Below the pieces are notes generated by a model. The model saw nothing but the letters and a program-made list of their open reading frames with translations. It was not told the DNA's origin and searched no databases. Below are positions 35,680 to 48,619 of a stretch of DNA of 64,000 nucleotides, piece by piece. A program made the position numbers and the translations under genes. Within the stretch, counting starts at the first letter, position 1. Each line of letters opens with the position of its first letter. The stretch spans positions 10,964,482-11,028,481 of the forward strand of contig CM055897.1 of assembly GCA_029582155.1 (NCBI GenBank), in the 5' to 3' direction. Source of the stretch: Panopea generosa. Lineage: Eukaryota > Mollusca > Bivalvia > Adapedonta > Hiatellidae.

Positions 35680-37154
35680 AAGGTATTAGATCTGTAATGC
35701 TCTCGGTTGAAATCGACTAACACCGTGATCAATAGTTACTTTCCGGAACGAATTTTCGCCAGCCGGAAAACCATTCGTGGTGGCTAAATTAAGTAAAATT
35801 GTCACACGACGATGTGTTTTCTCGCGTGTAATGACGTCACATTGGATTTTCCATCATGGCAGAAGAAGCTTAAACAAATTTTGATCGTCGAGGTTGCTGT
35901 TCAAAATGAAAAGAAAACTGACCAGAATAACGACCAAGATATCAATGTTGACCACATCTATCATGTGGGAAAAAAATCGTCACAAACACAATTTTTTAGA
36001 TAGAAACAGGTGAAATATGTTTTATTGTGTAGCTACCAGTTCTAGTTTTGTATATCATTTGCCAAGTCAAACCAATAAATAGACAATTATTACTAAAGAT
36101 AAAAGACAAAGTCAATATGAAAATTATCTACATTTAACATTTAAAGTTTTCAATAGAAAGTATCCAGTGTTTGATGAAAATGTAGGTTCCTAATCATAGG
36201 TTGTACAGTTTTATAAAATATTTCGGCCTTTGGCAAAGGTTATTGCAAAAGTTTGTTTAATTTTCGTGCATTTATTACTTTTAACAATGTAGTATAGTTC
36301 GATATACGATATAAGAAGGGTTTTGTGATAGTGATGGGGTTAAAATATTAAAAGATAATTATTTTTTGTCACAATTTTTGGAGAGAAAAAAACACATTAT
36401 TTTTGGTGGTTGGGATAATATTTTAAATGTAATAAACATTCCAGCCAAGCTGTAAGAATATGAACATAGTTTCTTATGTGTCATTACACCAGCAATATTG
36501 TTTTAATAAAAAAAGTTGCCTAAATACTTTATTTACACAAGTGCACATTATCTGTTTGCTGTTAGTGGATGTGGTAAAAACACTATGTGTTCAAACTTGC
36601 TGCCTTTTATTTTGATACTTATTCTATAAAATACCATATTATGAGAAAACAAGACGATACAAGTTGTTTATTTCTATGCATGTTTCACTTCTACGATGTG
36701 GAAAATATTGATATACAACAATAGTGGTTATTATAATAGAATTGATGCTAGAACGTTTTAAAATATAAAGTTTTAGAATATTTTGTGAAAAAAGGTAACA
36801 ATTCGAAAGTCGGGTTAGGGTAAGATTTTTTAAGATTTATAAAATATGAGACAAGATATGTTAGTTTCTTTAGGTTTAGTCTATTCAGCGATGTTGATGT
36901 AACGTAAAAATGTCTTTTATATATCATTTACAATTTAATTATTAAACTTATAGCTATTTCATTGTGTTTTGTAGTTGTTCTTTTTTTCGCCGTTTTGATG
37001 TTGTAAGCATTTGACACTTAAAATTTAAATAATTTTCATTTTAAACAGTAAAATCTTCTAAAATTTCAGAAATACATTCCTCATAGGATGATGATAACTA
37101 AGACACCAAATTGAGGCATAGTTGCGATACTGACCATTATAGATCTAATACCTT
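35680..37154. mobile_element. 1.47-kb TIR-bounded element, probable non-autonomous DNA transposon
   Basis: Left end AAGGTATTAGATCTGTAATG plus CTC (35680-35702) is repeated inverted at 37132-37154 with two mismatches in 23 bp. This is far beyond chance for exact opposite orientation at this spacing. The interior lacks a transposase. It includes a 63-codon ORF (35812-36003) of unknown character, a TGACGTCA at 35832 and otherwise AT-rich sequence. No target-site duplication is clear. The superfamily cannot be set. Confidence 0.65.
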
Positions 37155-37159
37155 ACGTG

Positions 37160-38690
37160 TTAATGTAAATATATCACCTACAATGTAAGTGAAATGTTGC
37201 AACTTAGCGGTGTTAATAGTCTGTGGTTATCATACGGAAATACACCATGCAATTTGATAAATATCTAAATAAATATTCATACTTTAAATCAACTATATGT
37301 CATTCAAATGGTTTCTGAGTTTTCGTTTTAAATCTTATAAGGGTATTAACAAACATTTTATGTTGAATAGTAAATGAAATTATTTGAAAACTCAAATGTA
37401 TTTGTGCCGCCATATCTGGCATACCGCAATACCTGATTGTTTCTGTATAATCAATTATGTTTAAGTCAATTTATTTCATTCGTCGGTGATAGACACGATT
37501 GCATATATATTGAACCAGTACTTTTATGTATGAGCAATAACTTTGTATGTGCTATGGTCTTGGTTTGTCCTTAGAAATAATGTTTTAGCATAAATTCTAT
37601 AAATAACCATAGTCACTAACTATATGCACAGCAAACTGTACATTTCTCGTCTGTTGAAAGTATTTACATAATGCGGTAATACGTTAGTTATCCAATTTGT
37701 CTGACTTGTACCCAAGTTTTATTACGTGTTTATGCGTGTTTTTTTCCCTTAAATTTGGTAAGTTTGTTGTGTGATAAACAAAATTCAAGATAATAATGAC
37801 TATAATATTAAATCACATGTCACATTATATACAATAACATAAAACGAATACAGAATATTGTAAATCCTAACAAATTCTTACACATCACATGCAATAAATC
37901 TATTTTGTATTGTGTTTTCGTTTCAATAGGTTACCATTGCATGCATAACATTTATCCTTACAAATATATACGCTTCTTATTCATTCAACATAGTTCTAAA
38001 ATGATGCTAAAAGGAACAGCTAACTTGTCACTTTTGTATTCGTCAAAATAGTCAGTAGCGATTTATTAAAATTTGTAAACGACATAAGCAGAAACAAATG
38101 TATTGATTTAAAATAGGTCGATTGTGATATTCTATACAATTGCTCGTGTGCATATGTTTAGTAAGAATTACCTATTTTGCACTTAAATAACCATAATGAT
38201 AAAATTGATAGTTTTTGTATGATGACTGGCCAAGATTTTTTGTAAATGTATATCGTTCTTTTGACATAGTCATTGGATTCGGTGATACAGTTTTTTACTA
38301 TATGTAACAATAGAGCACCAGGTGTCGCAGATGTGTTTATATATTGCTATAAGTAGAATTCTATGTTGGCCTTTCGCCAAATACAGTTGTAAGCCTATCA
38401 TTGATTTGTATTTTTTATTCAATATTGAATACAAATGTTTGCATGTTATTTATAGAGCATCCAAATAAAAAAAATGAATTTTTCATTTCATTGTTTGTCA
38501 ACCTCAGAACTACCAAAATATGATGAGAAAAGTAGGGGTCATGTGTTATACAAGATATCGTTTTTCTGTTCAGTGTGTACACTGTTGTGAAAGTGGAAGT
38601 ATATTTCCCAAATCATGTATTCATATCCATAGTACAAGCATTATTTTTTATCGAAATTCACAATTCAAACATGAAAATGCTTTCAAAAGT
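37160..38690. other. AT-rich sequence, nothing recognised
   Basis: No ORF of note, RNA gene or repeat was found. Confidence 0.45.
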
Positions 38691-38696
38691 ATTGAA

Positions 38697-38779
38697 ATAC
38701 ATCAATACTGTCATTCAAATACATCAATAATGTCATTCAAATACAGTCGTTCAAATACACCAATAATGTCACTCAAATA
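38697..38779. repeat. 22-bp tandem repeat (about 4 units)
   Basis: Units of ATACATCAATAATGTCATTC plus AA, one shortened to about 14 bp. The end of the ORF at 38520-38780 (NTSIMSFKYSRSNTPIMSLK) is generated by this repeat. Confidence 0.85.
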
Positions 38780-40570
38780 AAAACATTTTCATTAGAATAA
38801 GAGAAATTGCAGAAAAAAAGAAACTAAACTGATATTAAACCGCCATTATGCGATTTTGCCTCGGCATCATTTTCTGTTTCTAATGGTGATACTATGCTAC
38901 AGAAGATTAAGTTAAAAGAACCTTCAAATATACTTGTAGATACATGATATGCGATATTTAATACCGATAATTCTGTTTTCACTTACATGGTAGTCATGTT
39001 AGTGATCTCCAGATTAACAAAGCTTGTTTTTCTCGTTTTGAAACTGCCTTTCGTGACTTTTAAACGTTCAAAGATAGATGAAAAAGAGCTAAATTTGATT
39101 CCGATATTAATTTTCCACAGTTTGATGGTGATGTTCTCCGAGCTACGGCATATAGGGTTGAACGTGTTCACCAGAGGAAACAGGCATATTGTTGATTTTA
39201 ATAAACGCAATATCTTTGTGAATAAAATATCTTAAAATCTTAAAACAGCGTTATCGTTATCAAAATATGCGTGTTTTATAATTCTTACTACCGCAATTCT
39301 TCTCTCATTTGCAAATACAACACCGATAAAAAAACGCCATGGTTTGTCTCTACTTGGCTTTTGTGTTGATGTAAGTATAAAAGATTTTGTGTCATTGTCG
39401 CTTTAAAATAACATGTCAAGACGTTTTTTCAAAATAAGCTATGATTCTTTGATTATGCAACCTACTGCATGTTTGATGGTTGACATCATTACAGCTCCGA
39501 ATCAAAATACCTATACAATCGTGTAAACAAAAACCGGAAGACTTGGGGATTCAATTAACGTGAATTTCCCCTAAAACATTGAATGGACGAATGTGCTCCA
39601 TACTTGTCGTCATTACCGACTTGTAACCATGGTTAGTTTTTCTCTTGTTGCTATGGCTTATGAAAATTAATCGAGAACATCAGCATTTAGCATCACTAGT
39701 CTTTTATATATGTTTACCTAGACATGTCTGTGTTTCACCATATAAACATATATATGTCAGAACGTAAGACACATCTGGCGGTTTAGTGTACATGTTGCCG
39801 CATGTGTTAGAACGTGATATACATCCGGAGTGGTATTGTACATGTTGCCGTATTTGGTCAGCTACCACCATAGAGACGAGCTCTCTGATTGGCTGAAAAA
39901 AGTATAGGGGATGTTCAGGGCATATATATTTATAGTAAGCTTAACTGTAGCTGGATGAAAATGGCAACTTGGCGAATGATCACAATAAAATATATGTTTA
40001 GTATATGTGTATGACTGACTAAATTCGTTTCATTAAAGAAACTGTATGGAAAGTAAAATTGGTGAAATTTCCTTTTTTTTCATGCTGAAAGTAGGGGTAC
40101 CCAACTTCATGGGGGCATAAAGTGGTAAAAAGTGGTACTTTACCTATTTTTTGGGACATTTTAATTTGAGTCGAGGATAGTACTTTACAAAATTTTGCCT
40201 AACAAAAGGTTCCTTCAAGCAGATATACAATATTCTGTATTTTAAGGAAATCTGATTTTAACACAATCATGTTACAGATGTCCAATATAACATTTGTCAA
40301 GAACTTGTTTCGCAATCGAAGTAAAATAAATAAGTTTAAAACAAAAAAACGAAAAATCTGTGAAGTAACTTTATGTGCATTTTTTTTAAATATGTTAATA
40401 GATGTTTTACACGTGCATTTATATAACTCAACCAGTTAAAATTTATAATTGTATTAAAGTTAACCTGGTGCTTATGTAGCATAGGGTTGTGATCGTTGCA
40501 AAGAAACTCAAGAAGCGAGCCAGGCCCTCCCCGAATGTTTTCGTCACGTGATTAACACATATGAGCGCCT
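38780..40570. other. Intergenic sequence with a 50-bp duplication
   Basis: Mostly featureless. Paired sense and antisense ORFs at 38983-39235 are mutual shadows without motif. The only structure seen is a two-copy 50-bp repeat at 39759-39858, listed separately. Confidence 0.45.
39759..39858. repeat. 50-bp tandem duplication, two diverged copies
   Basis: AGAACGTAAGACACATCTGG at 39759 and AGAACGTGATATACATCCGG at 39809, each followed by GTACATGTTGCCG. A short relative (GTAAGACACACCCGGCG) appears near 41144, hinting at a dispersed source. Confidence 0.75.
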
Positions 40571-40572
<2 letters not shown>

Positions 40573-40603
<31 letters not shown>

Positions 40604-40604
40604 T
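40573..40604. repeat. Microsatellite (AT)n(AC)n
   Basis: Short TATATAT run followed by about 11-12 AC dinucleotides. Confidence 0.95.
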
Positions 40605-41257
40605 TTTACACATATGCATTTACGGAACACAAGCAAAAATATCTAGACAGGTCAAAATATATAAAAGGAAGCATTTGCAAACCTTAACTTTAGCATTTGC
40701 AAATATTGCAAAGATATATTTGAAGCTAAATTATCACGTGACAAGCGATTATTTCATTACGTGATTATTTTGCGGGAGTCTATGCATTTCATTTTAGTAA
40801 TCTCTATTCTATATTATCAAATATTCAATGCAGCGGTTAATACTCTATACGAATTATTGTTCCTTGTCGATCTGCTGTTCAAAACTTGCATTTTTACAAT
40901 ATATTGACTTTAAGGCGCATGAATATACATTGGCACATAGTGGCTATTTGTAATGAATATGCATGAGTCCAAGAAAGCGGTAGACTGGTCCTCTGCGTAC
41001 TACGAAATTTGGAATGGGTACCATAATAGGACAGGGAACCAGATTAAGATGGTGGCGCCCTACTGTTCGGCATGTCTTTGACAGTACCCTTGTAATGTAA
41101 GTCTATAGAAAACGCAGTGGTTGGAGCTGACCATTTGTAAGAAAGTAAGACACACCCGGCGTGGATTTTTTATTCGCTGCATAATATTACGGCGGAAAAG
41201 GAGCGAAGTTTGCTGCACTCGTTAACCTGGTTTAAGCTTCCCAGTGGTGTCGTCTGT

Positions 41258-41398
41258 TTCTGACAGTTCCAAGGAGGAGACTACGTGTTTGAGAACTTGT
41301 TAACCTTCAAGGATCACAGAAAATAGTGATTAGTTTAACTGATCGTCTGTTAACCCTTGATTACATAAAATTGACGCTTAATATTCAAACAAACAAAA
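41258..41398 (+). mobile_element. SINE family B, 5'-truncated copy
   Basis: Body and tail match the complete element at 7221-7489: TGTTTGAGAACTTGTTAACC, TTTAACTGATCGTCTGTTAA, CCCTTGATTACATAAAATTG, then GACGCTTAATATTC and an (AAAC)n tail. No tRNA-like head precedes it. Confidence 0.85.
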
Positions 41399-41533
41399 AT
41401 CCTTTGATGTTGAACATTTTCCTTTCATCGTGTGCATGTGTTGTTTGTTGCAAATAAGAATAGTTGGTTTGTCACACAACAAATTATAATTGATATGTGT
41501 TTTTATTTATTTTGATATTTTATTCCAAGGTCA

Positions 41534-41870
41534 ATCAACGTATAAAAAACGTACTATTCCTACACAGCTTGATATGAGCCGTCGTAGACAATCTAGAATA
41601 ATGATTTGTTACCTACAGTCGTGTATTGAATTTAGCCATAATTTACAATCAATTCTTACATTTTACATTTCTGATGGTAAATTAATAGTATTGGAGCGAC
41701 TTATCAATTGCTATAGCCGAGGAGGTTGGATATAAACATGATGCATCCAAAACTAACGGAACAGAATTATTGGTACAAACACGTGGTGGCTGGATAACGA
41801 GAACTACTTTGATTTTAGGGAAATAAGCATCCGATAATACCCATGCGTTCTGGAGATTTGTAGCGCAGGT
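41534..41870 (+). repeat. Dispersed repeat, family R2, copy 1
   Basis: Collinear with 51553-51860. Shared blocks are GATATGAGCCGTCGTAGACA / GATGTGAGCCGTCATAGACA, ATTTAGCCATAATTTACAAT / ATTTAGTCATAATTTATAAT, and CATCCAAAACT. The similarity is gapped and old. The 81-codon ORF at 41490-41735 crosses it, but the second copy does not preserve the frame, so it is not supported as coding. Confidence 0.7.
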
Positions 41871-42029
41871 CGAATTTAGATATTAACAATGTTGACCTAG
41901 GGCAACATACCGCTTACTTAATTATATCGCATATTTAAAAGGTTACATATTTAAATATTAACATTATTATTCTATTTCATTATCCGTTTCTAGAAACATC
42001 TACATCACAAAATTAACATATAGAGCCAA

Positions 42030-42140
42030 ACCTGCGTAAGCGGTCACTCACTTAAGCAGTCTTAAGCAGTCATATTTGTTATTTCTAGCTTTTATTCTTT
42101 CTGGTCACTCAAACAATGTTTCACTGTTTGTGATAACTGT
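42030..42140 (+). repeat. Possible R1-type dispersed repeat fragment
   Basis: GGTCACTCACTTAAGCAGTC then TTAAGCAGTC and TTTGTTATTTCTAGC resemble the R1 copies at 9.9 and 19.3 kb and a repeat I recall from other invertebrate genomes. Similarity is weak. Confidence 0.35.
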
Positions 42141-42414
42141 TAAACAGAAACAGTCTTAGTGATCGCCTTCCTCTACTATCCTTCACCACTGTTCTTGACC
42201 TCCTGTAGAGTCTTTCTGTCCATTCCTCTCTACATATCGTCACCTCTTCCTTTCTCTCTTTCATAAACTTTTTGTAAATCATCTGACGCAGTTTTTATTA
42301 TGTACATGCAGCATGACTGCTTTTCAATTATTACGCCCTTTTTTCTTTCTTTATTGATATCATGGCTTCACATGCTGTTCATTCATATCATTCTCTTCTT
42401 ATATTAAAGTGATA

Positions 42415-42720
42415 TTGACACTTATTACAAATGATAATAAACCTGTCATACGGCTTGATATACTTATTGATAATACTGTCTCACTTCCATGAAAGGCCGA
42501 GTCGATTGGCTTGTGATTTGATATTTTATTATCTCAGGGGGATTTTCCATGTAGCGGAAATTTAATCAATGCCATTTTTAATTAAAACAATTCAGCTAAT
42601 AGAACAAGAATTGTTTTGAGAGATTATAAAGAACGTTAAATAAAATTTGGAGTTATAGTATTGATTAAATATTATAGCTAAATTAACATTTGAATGGCAT
42701 TATGATGTAAGTCATAATTG
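42415..42720 (+). repeat. Dispersed repeat, family R3, copy 1
   Basis: Collinear with 48310-48615. Shared blocks include AACCTGTCAT, GATACTTATT, GAGTCGATTGGCTTGTGATT / GAATCGATTGGCTCGTGATT, AATCAATGCCATTTT and TTTGAATGGCATTATGATGT / TTTAATGGAATTAGGATGTT. It is noncoding and of unknown class. Confidence 0.7.
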
Positions 42721-42724
42721 CTTC

Positions 42725-45205
42725 ATGATATGAATATAACTGAAATATATCGAACGAATGTATTCAAAATTTTAAATCATAATTGTTTTTGTACCTTGCT
42801 ATTACCAAAAGCTTAAATAGTATTGAATATTTCTATGTATGTTAAGCTGGTTTAATTATATAAAATGATAAGCAAATCTTCATAAATGTTAAAGCGGCAT
42901 AAACTGTTTCTTTTCTTTTCAAATAAATAAAAAAAATGGTATAATTGTAAATTTTAACATAACATATGACGGTCGGCTTCATGTTTGGAGGAAAATACAG
43001 GTGTTAATCGTCATAAATACATTTTAAATTCGCTATTATCGCTGATAATTGAATTAAACCTGACACATGGAATAACCTAAAGTATTATGTATGTAAACGT
43101 TCGGACATTTCCGGGCATCATCGATTTAATCTGGTTACGGTAAAGTTTCAACTAAGATTTATATCACTGGTCTGGATATATTCCTACATACATGTAAAAC
43201 AATGGTTATTTATTCGGATTACCACTATTTATCTTTTCATTTCCCTAGCAACACTATTTCGTGCAATGCTCCATAAACGGCTTCTACTATAAAGAAAATA
43301 TTTTCAAAATGTACATTTTAGTCCATATATTCATTGATATTTTTGCACATATCTAATACTGAATAACTGAATTTGCCGAGGATAACTGATTGAATAGAAA
43401 CATTTACGATAATTTTTGTCAGCTAATCTGCATACTAGACTTTCTGATCAGTAAATTAAAACAACATTTCTTCACCCTTAAGAGATGTATTGGCTTTGAT
43501 AAATGCACCAAAGGCTATCAAAATGTCATTCTTAAACAAGTTTATAAGTTTATAAAAGAAATATTTCATGTAATGTTATACTGCTTTAAATAATATTTAC
43601 CTTAAATGCACCCTGCTGTGTGTACAAACACTTATGTGAAAGAGCTGCATTCGGACATTGTTCTATCGTAGGTAAGTTTCTTTATTTGGTATTCTATTGT
43701 CATGTTATATTTATTTAAATAAATACTATTGTGTGAAATGTAAATCCATATTGATATACAGTATACCAGTCCTGTTTAATGTTTACATGTTGACTTACCC
43801 TTATAACAATTCATTCGCATGTGTTATATATTGGACATGCGTAATGTCTGTAATTAATCATTTATATTTATTCATTAGCCTCACCAATTAGGATATTATG
43901 AATCATGTAGACTTTATAGACCTATATCAATATAAACCAAAATCTCAAAATGATTAATTCTTCTTAATCGTTCGAGTCATGGGGCCTATTTAGTTGTTTC
44001 TTGAACAAATAATACCGCTTAATTGGTGGGTGCTGCATGTTATAATCGATTCAAAGTTAGTTGATACTTTGGCACGTTCGTCATTGCACGGTCAACATGT
44101 AGGTAAAACTGGTAAATACAGTCTATTATGCACCCAATCCATAATTAAGTACATATACCTGTCTTACCTGTATCGACCAATGATATGTTTACAACTGTTT
44201 TCAAATAAACAAAACCGGACTGTACATTACCCGGACATTATTAATCAATATGAAGATTAAGACTTTAATTCAACTAAATACGTAAGCATAATATGGATCT
44301 CCTATTTATCTAAGTCATTAACTAAGGTTGTGGAAGTCGATGCGTCATAAACGAATTTTGATTGGAGTCATATTAAAAAAACAACTGGAGAAGAATTTAT
44401 TTGTTTATTTCTTTTTTAAATAAATCTTTTTTTGATAAGGCAAGCGGCATTAGATTATATACTGATCGTTACGATTATATATCTATAACCGTGCTTTTGT
44501 CCTACAATTATGTTCTGTTTGCTCTTTCTATACTTTGTGGCCTCAGCAAAATCTTTGTAAGCGTTCGAGTTCACAATCTCGCTAATATTATTTGGACAGC
44601 GTTTGGAGACGACAGAATAATTGATTCCGTAGGATCTAAATACTATCCATATCCGAAGTTTGGGTCCTTAAACGACTTTGTAAAGATTTAAGTTTTCATA
44701 ATCATGAACGTTTAAGACAAATAGAGTAATGACTGTTTCCTTTTGGGCATCTTATGTCAGGGTTTAAATTATAAGCGACAGTTTAGACAGCAAGTGGGAT
44801 TGTTATTGTAATGCAATTGTTCCGTTTTCCAAAATTGTCGACATATTTCTGACAGTTCTGGCATTTGCTAGCTGATTATTTGTTACAACCGTTGTCAAGG
44901 TAACGAATAACCTGGTATTTGTTCATTTAATAATTTGTTTCTGTTTCCTACCAGCTACGACTTTTCTTCACGACAGTTAATATATATATAAAATTGCAAC
45001 TTATAATACCTATTTTCCAACTTCTGCTCTTTTAGTAGAATAACCGTAATTTGGTAACTTACATTATTACTAAGACAACTGATCTAATAAATACACACAA
45101 TGCCATGAATATGGGTTTCACTGAAACGACAAATAAAAACAAACCTTGTAAGACATAGGCAAGCTGGAAGGTCGTATCGAAATAGTTTCAGACTTTAAGA
45201 TACAT
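42725..45205. other. AT-rich sequence with short unassigned ORFs
   Basis: ORFs at 43390-43593, 43994-44260 and 44401-44691 on the plus strand have no recognised domain. The last (96 codons) includes IIWTAFGDDRIIDSVGSKYY and looks slightly coding-like in its second half, but I cannot support it as a gene. Confidence 0.4.
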
Positions 45206-45210
45206 CTTAC

Positions 45211-45349
45211 CTGCGGGTTCGTGATGCGCTCCTGAGGTAAAACAAGAGTCTTGACACCATTTGTTTTAAAGTACGACATTTCTAAACTATATGTATATAC
45301 AAATCCTGGTTCAGCCAAGCGTATACACTTTTTCAAATAGTCCACATAA
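45211..45349 (-). CDS. Candidate internal exon, unknown gene
   Basis: On the minus strand, ATTATCAG immediately precedes and GTAAGATG immediately follows an open 139-bp segment encoding DYLKKCIRLAEPGFVYTYSL and TLVLPQERITNPQ. The donor is a near-consensus splice site (CAG|GTAAGA). The acceptor is weaker and lacks a clear pyrimidine tract. Composition is a little less AT-rich than the flanks. The protein sequence is not recognised and no neighbouring exon was found. It could equally be a chance open frame inside the 120-codon ORF at 45118-45480. Confidence 0.2.
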
Positions 45350-45604
45350 CTGATAATTAACATAAATATTATTTGGTAATTACAATATAGTTTTTGGCTG
45401 AGATTGATAGAGATGTATAGAAGAAATAAACATGATAATTTCCAGTGGAAAATATTTCTTTTCCCAGATTTTCGGGACAACTTTATTTTTACAAAATTTA
45501 TTGTTTATAATTGATATATCGATTCATGTTGATAAAGAACTGACATGTATGTACTAATTAATAATTAAACGTATTATGGGATAAAATTTCCCAAGGACAG
45601 TTCA

Positions 45605-45657
45605 CATATCTGGTGAAAACCGAATGCCACAAGGCAAAACGTTTTTTACCAGATATG
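45605..45657. repeat. Short inverted repeat (hairpin)
   Basis: CATATCTGGTGAAAAC at 45605 pairs with GTTTTTTACCAGATATG ending at 45657 with one or two differences and a loop of about 20 bp. It may be a remnant of a small MITE. No associated ORF is seen. Confidence 0.65.
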
Positions 45658-45659
45658 AG

Positions 45660-47900
45660 AACGACCCTCGGATAATATATCCTTAAATACGAAACAAATA
45701 TTGATAAACCTTCATATATTCTCACAATCTCATTTTAATACAATTCGGACCACCGGCCGAATATTCTAATACCGAAAAATGGCAGAACAGACCGAGTATG
45801 TACGATTGATCTTAATGTGTTATCTAATACGCTGTTTTATGAGGTACAAAAGAGTAAATTATATTTATTGTGGATAAAATATACGAAACTCTTACATATA
45901 AATCTCCTCGCGTACATTTCTTGTACAACTATTGATGTTTATTGTACACATGTTACGTTTCCAGAATGCCTCCAAAGACTAATGTAGCATTACAATGCAA
46001 TTACTAGTTTAAGGCGTTTGCACGTGGAAATTATGTTTTATAACTTGTTAAAATATTGCCTATAAGAAATGAAGATGTAGACCAAGTTTTATAAATAATC
46101 ATGGGCAAATGAAAAAGTACATATCAAAACGATATTAGGACATGTAAAATAATTTAGAGAGTACCAACATCATAAAAATAAGGTAAAATTTTATTCAAAG
46201 AACCTCGCTATGTTCCGATATCATCTTTTGACATCTGGCGTAAATTATCAATAATCTGTTCACTTAAACTATACAAACTTTCATTTTAGCTTTGTTTTGT
46301 TTTTTAATAAAGTACCGCGGTTCCTCGTTTACTGCGCCTTACTTTCGCCAGTTTCCCCATATAATGTTATAAATATTGATTAGTGTAAAAGCGGGTTTCA
46401 TAACAACGAATTTTGAACTTGTACGCCAGATTGCGCAATAAAATGCATTGATTTTATAACTTAAAGGAAAAACGGCGAAATTCGTCCGAAAAATATGGAT
46501 CGCTCGGAGACACTGTTCTCAAAAAATCTTAAAATACTGTTCACCAAAGAGTTAAAGATTAGAAAAAAGTGGAGCACGCGGTCCAGTGGCGGGTCCTGAT
46601 CTACGGCTATGTATGCTTAGTACTTATTCTGCCAAAAAAAACATCCAGCGAAATTTTGTCGAAGTTGTTATTACATGTTTCACATTCAAAGAATCTTGCC
46701 CTTTAACCCGTAGCTGTGTCTTGCAATGTTCCGATATCTAGTCGGATATTTAATCGATGCCGTTGTCTTAATTCATTAATATGGAAATTGAAACAGCTCT
46801 GTTTGCTTTGATGCCATCATCCCTCAATGATCGAACTGGGTATTATTATCATAGCAAATGTCATTATACATAATATCAAATCAATGCCAAGAGTGACAGA
46901 AACATGAAAGAAGTACACGTTAGGGGGTTGGTTTAATTGTTAAACATGTGGGCAAAACGTCATGTCAGTAAAGAGTCGGATTGTGTTTTGAAGTAATTCC
47001 TTACGTCGTACTGAGCGCTTTTCTAGTACTTTAAATTACGTTTAAAACTATTTATAAATCTGTTTTAAATATAAGTTTGATCCTTAAACATTTTTATAGT
47101 GTACTGTTTCATACTTTTAATAGTCTTGATGTATCTATTTATATTTAGGTAAAACGATTCAATAATATTTACAAGGTATACGTTATAGACCGCATATACC
47201 CATCGGGAAAAAACATTATCAATATTACTGTATTATCATTAAATTAAATATATTTTTATACAATAATAAAATGAACATGAGCGTTATAATTTTCAAAAAC
47301 TATTAAATTGCATTGATTGATGTCGTATCCGATCGACATGTTTTATAATTTTTTTAATTATAGAAATCTCTTTGTGTATTATTATTGAAATACACTGTTA
47401 AATATGGTGCCATTATCAATGTCAGTATCAACGTTTTAAATCATGAAAGACAAAACGTTAGTCTCAGCGAAATACTAAATTAGTAATCAAACTTCACCCA
47501 TAAACACTGTAATGGATACACTTGATGAAATGACTATTATACTGAGTGTAACCATCGATATGTTTCTGTTTAATAATATCTGATAAAATATATATCATGG
47601 AGGCCAAGAACGAATTTAAAAAAATACTGCGTCAATGTAAGTAAAATGTAAAAAATCAACGATTGAAATCAATAAAATGGTTTCATTTTGCTATCGATTT
47701 CTTATCAAATCTATGTCATAAGATTTAAATGATTTCATCGCTTTAAGACCGACTAACGCAAGTATAATTTACATTCTTCACTATTAACCACTACAAGGGT
47801 CTTTATGTTTCTCTTTCTGCAAGCACTGTTATAATCTTTTTCTCACCTTCATATTCACCTTCTCCAGTTATTATTCTATGCATTTATTTTACTCGTTTTT
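45660..47900. other. AT-rich sequence, nothing recognised
   Basis: No ORF over 60 codons with a motif and no delimited repeat. Confidence 0.45.
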
Positions 47901-47914
47901 CGTTCTATCGAAAC

Positions 47915-48130
47915 TGTGGTCTAGGGTTAAAGTGTCAATCTCGAACGCTGAAGGCCGTGTATTCGATCCTTAGCCGGGTCATACAAATGAAAAGTGCTTC
48001 AAGCATCATCGCTTAGTGCTCAGCAATTAAAGGATAATTCTAGGTGTGGTAGACTCGGTGTCATTACAATGTGACTTGGCGGGTTATTATACCATGTGCA
48101 ACGCTTAGAATATATAATTTAAATAGATAA
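47915..48130 (+). mobile_element. SINE family C, single-core copy
   Basis: tRNA-like head: A-box-like GTGGTCTAGGGTTAAAGTG near 47919 and B-box-like TATTCGATCC near 47960. Then AGTGCTTCAAGCATCATCGC, ATTCTAGGTGTGGTAGACTC and one copy of the core, GGTGTCATTACAATGTGACT. The core matches the 56-bp unit amplified at 17850-18918. It shows the ancestral arrangement, one core per element. Confidence 0.75.
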
Positions 48131-48250
48131 CCTCGTGATTCGATGCTTTATCAACCAACGGGATTGTCCTTGAAGGTGTGTTTAAATCAATGCCATTTTC
48201 CATTAAAGTACCTCAGCTCATATTACACGACGTTTTGAAAGAAGATCACG
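48131..48250 (+). repeat. Dispersed repeat, family R3, partial copy
   Basis: TCGTGATTCGATGCTTTATC at 48133 matches 48411 exactly, followed by shared TGTTTAAATCAATGCCATTT and CCTCAGCTCATATTACACGA. The offset is 278 bp. This is a partial tandem duplicate of the R3 element that follows. Confidence 0.85.
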
Positions 48251-48309
48251 TAAGGGGTTTGGTTTTCACATGTTTGTCACATTTTACATCATTCCTTGTG
48301 TACGTTAAA

Positions 48310-48615
48310 TGTTATTGACAATAATTCAAAATCATTATGAACCTGTCATGAATCGTCCGATACTTATTAATAACGCCGTTTCATTTCTCAGAAAGATCGA
48401 ATCGATTGGCTCGTGATTCGATGCTTTATCAACCAACTACGATTGTTCTTGCAGGGGTGTTTAAATCAATGCCATTTTCAATTAAAATACCTCAGCTCAT
48501 ATTACACGACGTTTTTAGAGAGGTTTTGAGGAAAGTCCAATAAAGTTTGAATTATAGATTGATTAATTATTATTATCGTGATTAACAATTTAATGGAATT
48601 AGGATGTTAATAACT
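48310..48615 (+). repeat. Dispersed repeat, family R3, copy 2
   Basis: Full-length counterpart of 42415-42720, and its central part is duplicated at 48131-48250. No ORF or terminal inverted repeat is evident. Confidence 0.75.
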
Positions 48616-48619
48616 GTTC

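Noticed and set aside
40081-40230. Repeated AGTGGTA phrases (AAAGTGGTAAAAAGTGGTACTTT)
   Set aside because: Too short and low complexity to define a repeat or regulatory site.
44401-44691. 96-codon plus-strand ORF (IIWTAFGDDRIIDSVGSKYY region)
   Set aside because: Starts without a clear ATG context and shows no recognised domain. Kept only as a note in the regional entry.
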